Below are positions 7,656-16,030 of a DNA stretch of 64,000 bases, piece after piece (the first letter of the stretch is position 1; every line of letters begins with the position of its first letter). The position numbers were made by a program, and so were the translations under genes. The notes under the pieces are model-generated. The model was not told the DNA's origin and made no database searches. It was given only the letters and a program-made list of their open reading frames with translations. Source of the DNA: Hominiventricola filiformis (lineage in GTDB: Bacteria > Bacillota > Clostridia > Lachnospirales > Lachnospiraceae); assembly GCF_020686965.1 (NCBI RefSeq), contig NZ_JAJEPS010000001.1, positions 248,001 through 312,000 of the forward strand, read 5' to 3'.

Positions 7656-10600
7656 CTATCCAAAGGCCACACGGCCATGGTTTTTCAGATACTTATCCAT
7701 CATACTCTCAAACTCATCCTGGGATATTTTCAGAGCATCGGTCAGATCTTCTTTACTCGGCGCGGAACCGTAGAACTGGAGAACCGGGCTGTATTCTATG
7801 GTAGGAGAACTTCCTCCATCCAATGATGCAGAATCAAGCTTACTTTCCATTCCCAGAAGCTTTCCTGTTCTCTCCCATAAGGAAATTGCATTCTTACTTC
7901 CATCAATCGGAATCGCCATCTCCGGGCTGTTCTCTGCAAACCATGTGAGCTCCGGTGATGTCGCAAGTCCTCCATCAGCTCTGTGATTGATATACCTATC
8001 AAGCTGCTCTCCGCTGCGGAATGCATTGACATTGATATCTGATGAAGAAATACCGGCATCCTTGCTCTTAATGCCATTGGCAACCAGATCATAATATACC
8101 GGGATCGTGATATCCACACCCTCACCAAGTCCTGTTTTTATGGACTCCAGAATGTAATCAACATTCTCCTGAATGTCGGCCATCACACCATCATTGGTCA
8201 TGGCATCTATGATCTCTTCCGGAATTGTAGAACCGGCTTCCTGTGCCAAAGCAATGACCGTGGCATATTCTTCACTATCGCTGAGATCGTGTCCGATCAG
8301 CTCCCAAAGCGCGCCCTGATTGCCTGATACAGCCCCGATAGAATAGATGTTGTTAATCGCATCCGTGATCTCATCCGGAATTGTTTCTCCGGCCTGCTGG
8401 TACTCTGCTGCCACATCTTTCAGCTGCTGCAACTGAGTCTGCATGGAATCATAAAAATCTCCCAGCGCAAGACTATCAGATTTACTGATATTAAATCCCG
8501 ACTGTACATTCTGAAGAACTGTCTGCAAACCCTGCTGCCAATCCTGTGGATTGTTATATCCTTTCTGCATCAGCGAATCAATTTCATCACTAATGTTCTG
8601 ATTCATAGCAGCAATGTTGTTTGTGAGGACATTTTTGTATGCGCCCATAACAGTGTCTACCTGGAAGGATGCGCTTCGTACATTCAGATCTGCAAGGTTC
8701 TGCAGGTAATCCTTCTGTGCCAGATTCATTCCGTTCTGGAAATCTTCATCTGACAAAGCTCCCGATGCATGAGAAGCTGACAATGCAGCATAACTCTTCT
8801 TATAACTGTCCGTATATGCCTGCTTTGCTGTCTCAATCTCATCAGAAATCTTTTCCTGCAGATCAAGGAAAGAATCCGCAGTCAATCCGGAGCCACTGGT
8901 ATAATCCATCTGTAATACCGAAAGAGCTGCATCGAACTGTCCTGTGGCCAGATTCTTCTGAACCTCTGCCATCTTCGCCTGTAGGTCTGAAATCTGTGTG
9001 ATCTCTGATGCATCCAAAATATTATCAGAGAAAGCTTCATTGACAGCATCACTCAGGCTCTGTCCCAGGGAAGTCATCTCATCATAGGAATTCTGATAGA
9101 ACTGATTTACCTTTGCAGCAATGTCCGTGCCTTCCTCTGAATCTCCAAGTGACACAGCCAGATTCAAAGATACCGCATATTGTGACTGCTGCACGTACTC
9201 TTTGGCAGCCTGGACATATTCGTCTACCGCTGTCTTATAAGAATCCTGCTCATCCGGTGTCAGCTCCATTCCAATAGACACCATCCAGTTCATCTTATTA
9301 AGATCTGCAACAGCATTTTCAATGGTTCCAGATATCTCACTCAGACCGTCAAACTCATCCAGCGCCTTTTTCACATTGGTAAGACTCTCTGAATTAACAA
9401 TGTATTCAGCTGCTGCCTGAATGTCCTTCATGGACAGCGCAACATTTCCAAAATGTTTTTCAAGGCTGCTGTTGATCAGATCTTTTTCGTGAATCTTATA
9501 CGCGGTAACTGCTCCAGTCAAAGCGCTGATCGCAGCCACCATACCAAGCACAGCCAATGTCGGCCCGCTCATTGCCGTAAGCCCCAGCAATGCATTGGTG
9601 AGATGTACGATAGTGGAGGATATCTTATAAGTAATCAGTGCTGTTCCTACACCGGTAATCAGTCCGATCACTGTATCTTTATTATCAGCACACCACTCGC
9701 CCGCCGCTCTAAGGACTCCCAGCAAAGAAGTCAATGGTTTAGAATATTTCTTCACATTTCGCTGCAGTGTTGGCATTTCTGTGTTGATGTCCCTGATCCA
9801 TTTAGTTACACCATTGGAGCTTCCCATAAAGTTAGTGAGTCCGGTAACCTTCTGTATAATCAGGTCAATCGCATCGACATACGGTTCTCTCAGCTCATCA
9901 TAAGCAACGATTCCCAGCTCCTGAAATGCATTCTTCATCAGCTGCACTTTGCTCTCAGCCGTCTCATAACGCTTCCCAGCCTCCGTTGCTAGCGCTGTGT
10001 TCTCTGCCCATGCATTGTTTCCGACTTCTACCGCACGGTCCAGCACCTCATGTGCATTTGCCAGTGCAAGAATCGTATTGGATAACCGGATCTCTTTCAG
10101 ATCCATATCATTCAATATAGCAATTGCGGATTTTCCGTTTCGCTTGGTATCGTTTAATCCACCTACAAAGGCAGACAGTGCTTTTACAGCATCTTCTTTG
10201 AACAGTTCCTTGAACTGTTTCTCCGTCATATTTGCTACAGAAGCATAATCACTCAGCCCGCTGCCAAGCTCTGTCGCAAGCTGCATCTTCTTCAACAACT
10301 TGGACATTGTGGAACCACCAGATTCCGCATAGATACCAACGGAGCTCATTGCCGTAGATAAGGACACAACCTGAGCTTCTGTCAGCCCAACCTGCTTTGC
10401 AGCAGATGCAAGCCTTAATGACATTTCAGTTATGTCATCTTCTGTAGTAGCAAATTTATTGCCCAAATCAACGATGGTAGATCCCAAACGCTCCCAGTTG
10501 CTGACTCCCGATTTATCAAAATCAGCCATCTGCATGATATTAGCAAATTTCGCAAGTCTGGTAGCTGCATCTTCCGCACTCAGGTTCGTAGATACATCCA

Positions 10601-11075
10601 TGTTGATCATGGTTTCTGTGAAATCTGTCAGGCTATCCGTTGCAATGCCCAGCTGACCGGCAATCTCCATGACTTTCGCAATATCTGATGCACTGGAAGG
10701 GATCACTCTGGTCATATCAAGGATATCCTGACGTAACTTTGCATACTGTGCATCCGTCGCATCAACCGTCTTTTTTACTCCAGCGAATGAACTTTCAAAT
10801 TCAGATCCATATTTAATTGAAGCTGCTGTCGCTGCAGTAATCGCAATGGTAGCTGCTTCTGCTGCCATTACTGTTGTGTCGAAACAAGCCTTTCCTGCTT
10901 TCATGATTTTACTGTAACCTTTATCAAGTTTCGTAAAATCCTGATCCATCGTCTTCATAGTAGATCTGAAAGAGTTAAGCTGTACTTTGGCTGATGCCAG
11001 AGACATTCCGAATGTCTTATCAAGTATTCCGGCGATTCTTATTGCCAGCTTGTATTCTTTTCCGTTCGTCGACAA
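7656..11075 (-). CDS. Tail tape measure protein
   Basis: 1139 residues from TTG at 11075, preceded by AGGAGGTG at 7 bases. It is the longest gene of the tail module, as expected, because its length sets tail length. The conserved N-terminal domain (FESSFAGVKKTVDAT ... VMEIAGQLGIATDSLTDF ... LAKFANIMQMADFDKSGV) is that of the TP901/P2-like tape measure family. Hydrophobic stretches around residues 470-540 (LLGLTAMSGPTLAVLGMVAA) are likely membrane-active during DNA ejection; long helical segments follow. The 5' end overlaps the E' frame of the chaperone gene by about 55 bases. Confidence 0.95.
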   Translation of the reverse strand: MSTNGKEYKLAIRIAGILDKTFGMSLASAKVQLNSFRSTMKTMDQDFTKLDKGYSKIMKAGKACFDTTVMAAEAATIAITAATAASIKYGSEFESSFAGVKKTVDATDAQYAKLRQDILDMTRVIPSSASDIAKVMEIAGQLGIATDSLTDFTETMINMDVSTNLSAEDAATRLAKFANIMQMADFDKSGVSNWERLGSTIVDLGNKFATTEDDITEMSLRLASAAKQVGLTEAQVVSLSTAMSSVGIYAESGGSTMSKLLKKMQLATELGSGLSDYASVANMTEKQFKELFKEDAVKALSAFVGGLNDTKRNGKSAIAILNDMDLKEIRLSNTILALANAHEVLDRAVEVGNNAWAENTALATEAGKRYETAESKVQLMKNAFQELGIVAYDELREPYVDAIDLIIQKVTGLTNFMGSSNGVTKWIRDINTEMPTLQRNVKKYSKPLTSLLGVLRAAGEWCADNKDTVIGLITGVGTALITYKISSTIVHLTNALLGLTAMSGPTLAVLGMVAAISALTGAVTAYKIHEKDLINSSLEKHFGNVALSMKDIQAAAEYIVNSESLTNVKKALDEFDGLSEISGTIENAVADLNKMNWMVSIGMELTPDEQDSYKTAVDEYVQAAKEYVQQSQYAVSLNLAVSLGDSEEGTDIAAKVNQFYQNSYDEMTSLGQSLSDAVNEAFSDNILDASEITQISDLQAKMAEVQKNLATGQFDAALSVLQMDYTSGSGLTADSFLDLQEKISDEIETAKQAYTDSYKKSYAALSASHASGALSDEDFQNGMNLAQKDYLQNLADLNVRSASFQVDTVMGAYKNVLTNNIAAMNQNISDEIDSLMQKGYNNPQDWQQGLQTVLQNVQSGFNISKSDSLALGDFYDSMQTQLQQLKDVAAEYQQAGETIPDEITDAINNIYSIGAVSGNQGALWELIGHDLSDSEEYATVIALAQEAGSTIPEEIIDAMTNDGVMADIQENVDYILESIKTGLGEGVDITIPVYYDLVANGIKSKDAGISSSDINVNAFRSGEQLDRYINHRADGGLATSPELTWFAENSPEMAIPIDGSKNAISLWERTGKLLGMESKLDSASLDGGSSPTIEYSPVLQFYGSAPSKEDLTDALKISQDEFESMMDKYLKNHGRVAFG

Positions 11076-11552
11076 TCTCTGACACCTCCTGTATCAGCTC
11101 CAGTAATTCTAAAACAGGCAAGGAATAGAGATACTCTACCCCTGCCTGAATCGTCATTGACAGCTGTATAATAATCTTCCGCAGTTTCGGAAGATCGGAC
11201 GGACTTATTCCTAAGCGAATAAAAAACCCATCACTCTGTTTTTTACCTTCATGAGTTCTCTCGGCGGCATGCCGGTAAAGAATTCAATCGGCTGCTTTGC
11301 CGCTCTGGCTGCAAAATATGCAGCATATTCTGCGGATACCTCCGGCATGATCTGGATTCCCGGAGAATTTCTGGACATGAGCTTATTGACGGCAATCATA
11401 TCTGCACCGGTCAGATCCTCCATCCCTGAAAGATCAATTTCCGTGTAGACCTTTCCTTCAAATGTGTACGGTTTTTTAAACTGAATAACAAGGCTTTCCT
11501 CTTCCGGATCTTCGATCTGATCAGCTTTTAAAACTTCTACTTCATTAGCCAT
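11020..11552 (-). CDS. Tail assembly chaperone E-E' fusion made by -1 frameshift
   Basis: A -1 slip on T-TTT-TTA (11220-11226) bypasses the TAG at 11211-11213 and continues in an open frame to TGA at 11020-11022, adding about 67 residues (starting IRLGISPSDLPKL). The extension runs into the first codons of the tape measure gene. Overlapping E/E' reading with a slippery site is established for long-tailed phages, including P2; here the heptamer, phase, overlap and gene order are all directly visible. The extent and efficiency of shifting are inferred. Confidence 0.85.
11211..11552 (-). CDS. Tail assembly chaperone gpE-like (unshifted product)
   Basis: 113 residues, located between tail tube and tape measure where P2-like phages place gene E. 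The acidic N-terminus followed by KPYTFEGKVYTEIDLSGMEDLTGADM and VMGFLFA is typical of gpE. The last codons are GGT TTT TTA TTC GCT TAG, which contain the slippery heptamer T-TTT-TTA in the correct phase at 11220-11226. The tail chaperone coats the tape measure during assembly and is absent from virions. Confidence 0.88.
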   Translation of the reverse strand: MANEVEVLKADQIEDPEEESLVIQFKKPYTFEGKVYTEIDLSGMEDLTGADMIAVNKLMSRNSPGIQIMPEVSAEYAAYFAARAAKQPIEFFTGMPPRELMKVKNRVMGFLFA

Positions 11553-12079
11553 TAGCTATAAGACCTCACTTTCTCCAATAAATCCTTTTCATTTACGATA
11601 AACACAGAATTCAGTTTGTCATATTCCAGCTTCTTTACGCCGTCGATCTCGATGAGAATATACAAAAGTTCCAGCGTCACACTGGAACCCATCTGTTTTC
11701 CCTGTTCATAATTTCCGGGTGTAAAGCTTTTCAGTCGACCTCTCTCTACGATACGCATGCCTTTATAGTCCAATGCACCGGTTGCTTTTACCGTGCTCTG
11801 GGCAGATGCTCTGAATGTCAGATCTACCATAGACGACGGATCCATCAGAGAGAAGATATCTTCATCCAGAATACGAAACGGAACCTCCTGTGTCATGGAA
11901 GAATAGGATCCTGGAACAGAAGTTTCATAGGATCCAAGGATTCCGGCACCTGATACTTCCTCTGTGATTGCATCAAACGTAGGAAGTGTTACTGCGCCAG
12001 ACACACCGATAAGAACATTTCCATTGTTGTACACATTGTAATTATTGATAATCTCCGGTACATTCGTAATATTGCTCAT
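11552..12079 (-). CDS. Major tail tube protein (FII family)
   Basis: 175 residues, the usual size. The start (NITNVPEIINNYNVYNNGNVLIGVSGAVTLP, quoted in part) and the middle segment VKATGALDYKGMRIVERGRLKSF are characteristic of the contractile-tail tube family of P2 FII. It polymerises into the inner tube around the tape measure. Order sheath-tube-chaperone-tape measure is as in P2. The stop overlaps the start of the chaperone gene. Confidence 0.93.
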   Translation of the reverse strand: MSNITNVPEIINNYNVYNNGNVLIGVSGAVTLPTFDAITEEVSGAGILGSYETSVPGSYSSMTQEVPFRILDEDIFSLMDPSSMVDLTFRASAQSTVKATGALDYKGMRIVERGRLKSFTPGNYEQGKQMGSSVTLELLYILIEIDGVKKLEYDKLNSVFIVNEKDLLEKVRSYS

Positions 12080-12081
12080 GC

Positions 12082-13506
12082 TTACTCACCTCCGCCTAAT
12101 GCTGTTTCAATCATGGACGGATCGAATTCCAGAATATTCAGAATATCTTCCGCCGGAGTGTACGGTGCCAGATACTGGCGGAACACGATTTTCCCATCCA
12201 GAACCTGATTAATCGGATTGTCCTCTTTGTCGTACACCATTCTGATGCCGGCACACTTACCCATGGATGCAAGACTGTTTCCGCGAACATTTTCTGTGTC
12301 CACGATGCTCTCGATCAGCCGGTAGTTTGCCGGATTGTCTACTTTTTCCATGTATCTGGTAATGAAGCTATTTCCCCACCAGGAGAAAAAGCGCCTGCAA
12401 CAGATCCACCGGTCTTTCGGATCTGTCACATTCGGATACGCTGCGGTATTGTTTCCCCAGGCTTTGTAGCCGTTCAGATTGATGGCCGTGACCACTCCTA
12501 CGGCATTCAATTCATTTCCCTGAAGATTGTCCAACAGCACCTCCGTACCATCAGACAGCACAGTGGCGCTGATCGGAAGCGCATGGTTTGATGGGGACAG
12601 ATTCGGTACGTTATCATTCTGATAATCGGTGTATGCCACCAGTGCAGCATACATTGCGGAATATGCCATATCTTTTCCGGCATATCTGACTTTCGGCCAC
12701 AGCAAAACGGCATGCTCAGAAGTAATTCCGGAATCTGCTTTCGCCTGCTCGACGTCGGTGTACTTGGTCACAGTTTCCGTGTCCAGATCGACAAGGCATT
12801 CACAGCGAAATAAGCCGTTGATATCCATACATTTGTTGACCAGTGCAATACCGACAGCCGGCTCCTGCGTCCAACCTGGTGCCAGAAGCAGTCCCGGTGT
12901 CAGCCCAAAAGACGGATATACTTTACGAACCAGCTCAAACCCTGTTTCAACTCCGGTTTCCGCATCATAAGAGCCAATGATGTCAGCTGCTTTTACCTTC
13001 GTCGGGTCCAGCTTCTTTCCGGTTACGTTCAGCGGATCTGTATTGTCTGCCAACATCGTAAATACCATGCAGCCCTCATCGTTGTACTCGACACTGTAAT
13101 CTTCATCCAGCGTCTTTCCAGCCACGGTGAGTCCATCCAGCAGGACTCCCTTCACTTTCGATACGGCCTGCCCGTCCACAATCTGCAATTCCTCCGTATA
13201 GGAAGCTGTATGCTTCGCCGGGTCCAAAACATTGCACAACACAACCGGTCCGACTCCGAATGCTTTGAAAAAAGCATCCATAGACTGACACAATGTGTAA
13301 GACTCATAGTCATCAGAATAACCAAGATTCTGCGCTGCCTCTGCAAACGTTTTACAAAGGAACAGCTTATTCGTTGCTTCTTTCGGATTGGCTGCCATAT
13401 TGATCGGTGCTGTTCCAAAAATCACCGGCACACCATTCTCAATAATGACCGGTGCAGCAATATTGGTCGGATTCTCCTGAATCCGGATACCATGCTTATA
13501 CGCCAT
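12082..13506 (-). CDS. Tail sheath protein (FI-like)
   Basis: 474 residues from ATG at 13506 with GGAGG upstream; a reading from 13578 would overlap the previous gene. Sheath-family features: N-terminal handshake strand with HGIRIQENPTNIAAP and C-terminal core containing NRWICCRRFF-like DRWICCRRFFSWWGN, NVRGNSLASMGKCAG and FRQYLAPYTPAEDILNILEFD. It forms the contractile outer tube. Presence of sheath, tube and baseplate W/J/I identifies the phage as a myovirus type. Confidence 0.93.
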   Translation of the reverse strand: MAYKHGIRIQENPTNIAAPVIIENGVPVIFGTAPINMAANPKEATNKLFLCKTFAEAAQNLGYSDDYESYTLCQSMDAFFKAFGVGPVVLCNVLDPAKHTASYTEELQIVDGQAVSKVKGVLLDGLTVAGKTLDEDYSVEYNDEGCMVFTMLADNTDPLNVTGKKLDPTKVKAADIIGSYDAETGVETGFELVRKVYPSFGLTPGLLLAPGWTQEPAVGIALVNKCMDINGLFRCECLVDLDTETVTKYTDVEQAKADSGITSEHAVLLWPKVRYAGKDMAYSAMYAALVAYTDYQNDNVPNLSPSNHALPISATVLSDGTEVLLDNLQGNELNAVGVVTAINLNGYKAWGNNTAAYPNVTDPKDRWICCRRFFSWWGNSFITRYMEKVDNPANYRLIESIVDTENVRGNSLASMGKCAGIRMVYDKEDNPINQVLDGKIVFRQYLAPYTPAEDILNILEFDPSMIETALGGGE

Positions 13507-13507
13507 C

Positions 13508-13828
13508 TTATTTTCCTCCTGTAAATCTCTTTGATACCTGTGTGCAGATCGTTCCAAGCACACTCTGTTCTTTTCCAAGTTCTTTGGAAGCAGCGGCTAT
13601 GCCGTCCAAAGAAACAAATAACTTCTTCATAGGCGGATATTCATCGCAACATTTTTTCACTTTGTCCGGTAAAACTCCGTCTTTGAATACGGTGGAATGT
13701 CTGATAATTCCAATAAGTGAGGGACCAAGATACATCAAGTTTCCTGATCCCTCTGATTTTTTGACAGTTGACTTTTCAACAGCTACTTCAACTGCATTCT
13801 CTTTTTCAATTGATTTTTCTTCACTCAA
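13508..13828 (-). CDS. Small uncharacterised tail-region protein
   Basis: 106 residues; no family recognised. It is charged at the N-terminus (many E and K to residue 25) and then carries the compact segment NLMYLGPSLIGIIRHSTVF and a CCDEYPPMKKLFVSLDG motif. It sits between the tail terminator and sheath genes with 4-base overlap to the former, so it is likely a structural or assembly accessory. Similar small proteins at this position occur in Clostridia myophages, but I cannot name a function. Confidence 0.7.
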   Translation of the reverse strand: MSEEKSIEKENAVEVAVEKSTVKKSEGSGNLMYLGPSLIGIIRHSTVFKDGVLPDKVKKCCDEYPPMKKLFVSLDGIAAASKELGKEQSVLGTICTQVSKRFTGGK

Positions 13829-14292
13829 GCCAGTGGATCCTCCCTTCTGACTGCGGCAATATTAAACTTCATATGACAGGCTCCGAAATGATAAGGGTAA
13901 TAGTTATCTTCCTGAAGCATCCACTGAAAATCTCCCGTATACGCTGCCAGCTTGTTCAGGCATGGGCTTTCACTGAATCGTTCATATATCTTCTGAACTA
14001 CATTCAGGACATCCCGATGCCCCTGTGCATCCTGCGCATCATCCCAGATTCCAATAATCAGGATCACGCTCACCGTATTGAAACTATCCTTTCCAAGCGG
14101 ATTCTCCCCACTGGAAAGACGTACAATCACGTACGGAAATGGATCTTCTTCATCGTCTGTCTGTTGAACCGGAATTGACTGTGTAAATACGTTCATGGAA
14201 GCCCGTTCGCCAGCCGGAGTCTTATATGCATATGGTTTCAATATATACCGGATCTCTGTTGCCAACGCGTCTTGAAATTCTATCGGTGTCAT
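13825..14292 (-). CDS. Putative tail terminator/completion protein
   Basis: 155 residues. The pattern FPYVIVRLSSGENP ... FNTVSVILIIGIWDDAQDAQGHRDVLNVVQKIYERF is that of small phage tail-completion proteins that cap the tube before head joining. It follows the gpZ-like gene and precedes the sheath, the expected neck position. Its stop codon overlaps the next start. Assignment is by pattern and context. Confidence 0.65.
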   Translation of the reverse strand: MTPIEFQDALATEIRYILKPYAYKTPAGERASMNVFTQSIPVQQTDDEEDPFPYVIVRLSSGENPLGKDSFNTVSVILIIGIWDDAQDAQGHRDVLNVVQKIYERFSESPCLNKLAAYTGDFQWMLQEDNYYPYHFGACHMKFNIAAVRREDPLA

Positions 14293-14297
14293 AATTC

Positions 14298-14912
14298 TTA
14301 CCCCAAGTACCTGTTAATCTGTGTTTCAATACTCTTTTCCAGAATATCCATTACATTGTCATGGATATTGTCCATGTATACCACTTCTTCCATCTTCGGC
14401 GTGGCCAGCGAATACAGTGATTCGATTGCCTCTTTTCGGGGATCTGAACGCATCTTTTTCCCTGGCACACGCTCTGCAAAAGCAAGATGTCCGCTGTGAT
14501 ATTTCACTACAAATCCTTTGTACTGATCACTCCCAGATCCCATCTTCGCTGCAATTTGTTTCAACGTTCCGGTCTTTTTACCCCGGGCCTTAATCCATTT
14601 GGGAGCACCTTTACTTCCCGGATAATAGGTCTGTGGACGGACCTGAAAATCATACAATTCATTCGGAGTACCACGAACAGTAATAATCGCCTGCAGATTT
14701 CGTGTAGTGGCCTTTCTCAGATCATTTGCAGATTTAATATCCCTTTTAAAGATATACCTCCCTTTGGTTTCCGAAATCATTGTCTTTTCAATCTGCTTCG
14801 CTGCATTATTTATTGCACTCCGGAGCGCAATTTTCGATTTATCCTTTGTCATTCCAAGTGCTGCCTCGATCTTCGTCAGATCCTGCATCTCTACCTGAAA
14901 ATGGATCATCAT
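14298..14912 (-). CDS. Prophage minor tail protein Z-like (HK97 gp10-type)
   Basis: 204 residues. Features are the N-terminal helix with ALRSAINNAAKQIEKTM, followed by basic KGRYIFKRDI and the core TPNELYDFQVRPQTYYPG; this matches the minor tail Z / gp10 group of neck proteins. Basic overall. Overlaps the upstream connector gene by 4 bases. Role in joining or completing the tail is inferred from family and position. Confidence 0.75.
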   Translation of the reverse strand: MMIHFQVEMQDLTKIEAALGMTKDKSKIALRSAINNAAKQIEKTMISETKGRYIFKRDIKSANDLRKATTRNLQAIITVRGTPNELYDFQVRPQTYYPGSKGAPKWIKARGKKTGTLKQIAAKMGSGSDQYKGFVVKYHSGHLAFAERVPGKKMRSDPRKEAIESLYSLATPKMEEVVYMDNIHDNVMDILEKSIETQINRYLG

Positions 14913-15247
14913 GTCTTATTCGCCTCCAGACTGATGGAATAGATACCACCTTCATCGATGGCATCTGATACGATATAGCTTTTTTTGTCAAGAGTCAGCA
15001 GCCGTCCAACAGCTGGCAATGGTCCAAAATCCTCTGCCTTAACATATAAAAGTACCTCTTTCAGGTATACTCCATCTGCATAGAGGCTCCTCTTATACTG
15101 ATACCGCTTTTCACGGTCAATCATCTCATTGTTATCAATGATACAAGGCATCTCTTTTCCACCAATGACATGCGTATCTGCGAATTCATCCAGATTCATA
15201 AATACAGTCTTATTGTCCTGCTCTACCAACTCTTTGAATGACATCAT
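14909..15247 (-). CDS. Putative head-tail joining protein
   Basis: 112 residues. The segment TVFMNLDEFADTHVIGGKEMPC and the end KSYIVSDAIDEGGIYSISLEA resemble small beta-barrel connector (gpFII-type) proteins found between capsid and tail genes. No catalytic motif. It sits directly after the repeat-containing protein at 15251 and overlaps the gpZ-like gene, a position fitting a neck component. Moderate certainty. Confidence 0.6.
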   Translation of the reverse strand: MMSFKELVEQDNKTVFMNLDEFADTHVIGGKEMPCIIDNNEMIDREKRYQYKRSLYADGVYLKEVLLYVKAEDFGPLPAVGRLLTLDKKSYIVSDAIDEGGIYSISLEANKT

Positions 15248-15250
15248 AAC

Positions 15251-15670
15251 TTACTTTTCCTTCCGCTGCTCCGTATCCGGAACCCTTCCAACGAGATCTC
15301 CCTCTGGCGCTGACTCCGGGCCAACGGCTTCTCCGGAAAGACCTCCGATAGCAGTCACCGGTATCGCTTTGATCACCTCTGATGATTCTCCCATCCATAC
15401 TGCGGTTCCTGCATCAATCCATGCTTTCACCATGTCCAGATTATTGGTCGGAAGCTCCTGTCCAGGCACATACTGCCTGGAATTATACAGGATATGCGAC
15501 ACTGCCCTCAGTACAGGGGATTCCTCCGATTTCTCTGATTCCGGCACAACCTCCTCAGTAATCTCCGGCACAGCCTCCTCAGTAATCTCCGGCACAGCCT
15601 CCTCAGTAATCTCCGGCACAGCCTCCTCAGTAATCTCCGGCACAGCCTCAGCTTCTTTTTTTGCTGCCAT
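15251..15670 (-). CDS. Head-region protein with N-terminal AVPEITEE repeats
   Basis: 139 residues from ATG at 15670 (AGGAGG upstream; the GTG two codons earlier is too close to the ribosome site). Residues ~6-45 are four to five tandem copies of the acidic 8-residue unit AVPEITEE, encoded by near-perfect 24-bp DNA repeats. The C-terminal half (ILYNSRQYVPGQELPTNNLDMVKAWIDAGTAVW) looks like a small head-completion domain. The flexible acidic arm may decorate the capsid or hold a partner. Function not established. Confidence 0.65.
   Translation of the reverse strand: MAAKKEAEAVPEITEEAVPEITEEAVPEITEEAVPEITEEVVPESEKSEESPVLRAVSHILYNSRQYVPGQELPTNNLDMVKAWIDAGTAVWMGESSEVIKAIPVTAIGGLSGEAVGPESAPEGDLVGRVPDTEQRKEK
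15550..15652. repeat. Tandem 24-bp coding repeat
   Basis: Four near-identical 24-bp copies of the unit beginning TCAGTAATCTCCGGCACAGC, starting at about 15555, 15579, 15603 and 15627, plus a degenerate copy. In frame, so copy number can change without a frameshift. They encode the AVPEITEE arm of the head-region protein. Confidence 0.9.
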
Positions 15671-15681
15671 AGTCACTCCTC

Positions 15682-16014
15682 CTAACCAAGCAGTTTCACC
15701 AGGATCTGACTTTCACCTGCTGCGGAATTTTCCGCTGCATAACCGGCAGGCGTATTAGATCCTGCTGTTGCCGTAATTCCGGTACCATCGAAGAACACAT
15801 CTGCGCCAAACTTAATCTCTCCACTGTCTGTTTTCGGAATCTTATAGACTCCGGTTACATGGATAGATCCTTTTTCATTCGGATTGATAGATGTTCCTAC
15901 TACAGCAATCCGGTGTTTATTAAGATCAATGATCGAATTGGCTTCAATCACTGTTGATCCTGTGTTTACATAATCAAGGCTCTCGCCTCTCTGCCAGTAA
16001 ATAGCTTTACTCAT
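15682..16014 (-). CDS. Capsid decoration protein-like (DUF2190-type)
   Basis: 110 residues from ATG at 16014 with AAGGAG upstream. The motif GESLDYVNTGSTVIEANSIIDLNKHRIAVVGT and later GADVFFDGTGIT correspond to the small beta-rich DUF2190 family often encoded next to major capsid genes and thought to decorate or stabilise the head. It follows the capsid gene by 16 bases. Confidence 0.75.
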   Translation of the reverse strand: MSKAIYWQRGESLDYVNTGSTVIEANSIIDLNKHRIAVVGTSINPNEKGSIHVTGVYKIPKTDSGEIKFGADVFFDGTGITATAGSNTPAGYAAENSAAGESQILVKLLG

Positions 16015-16030
16015 GATCACCTTCTCCTTT

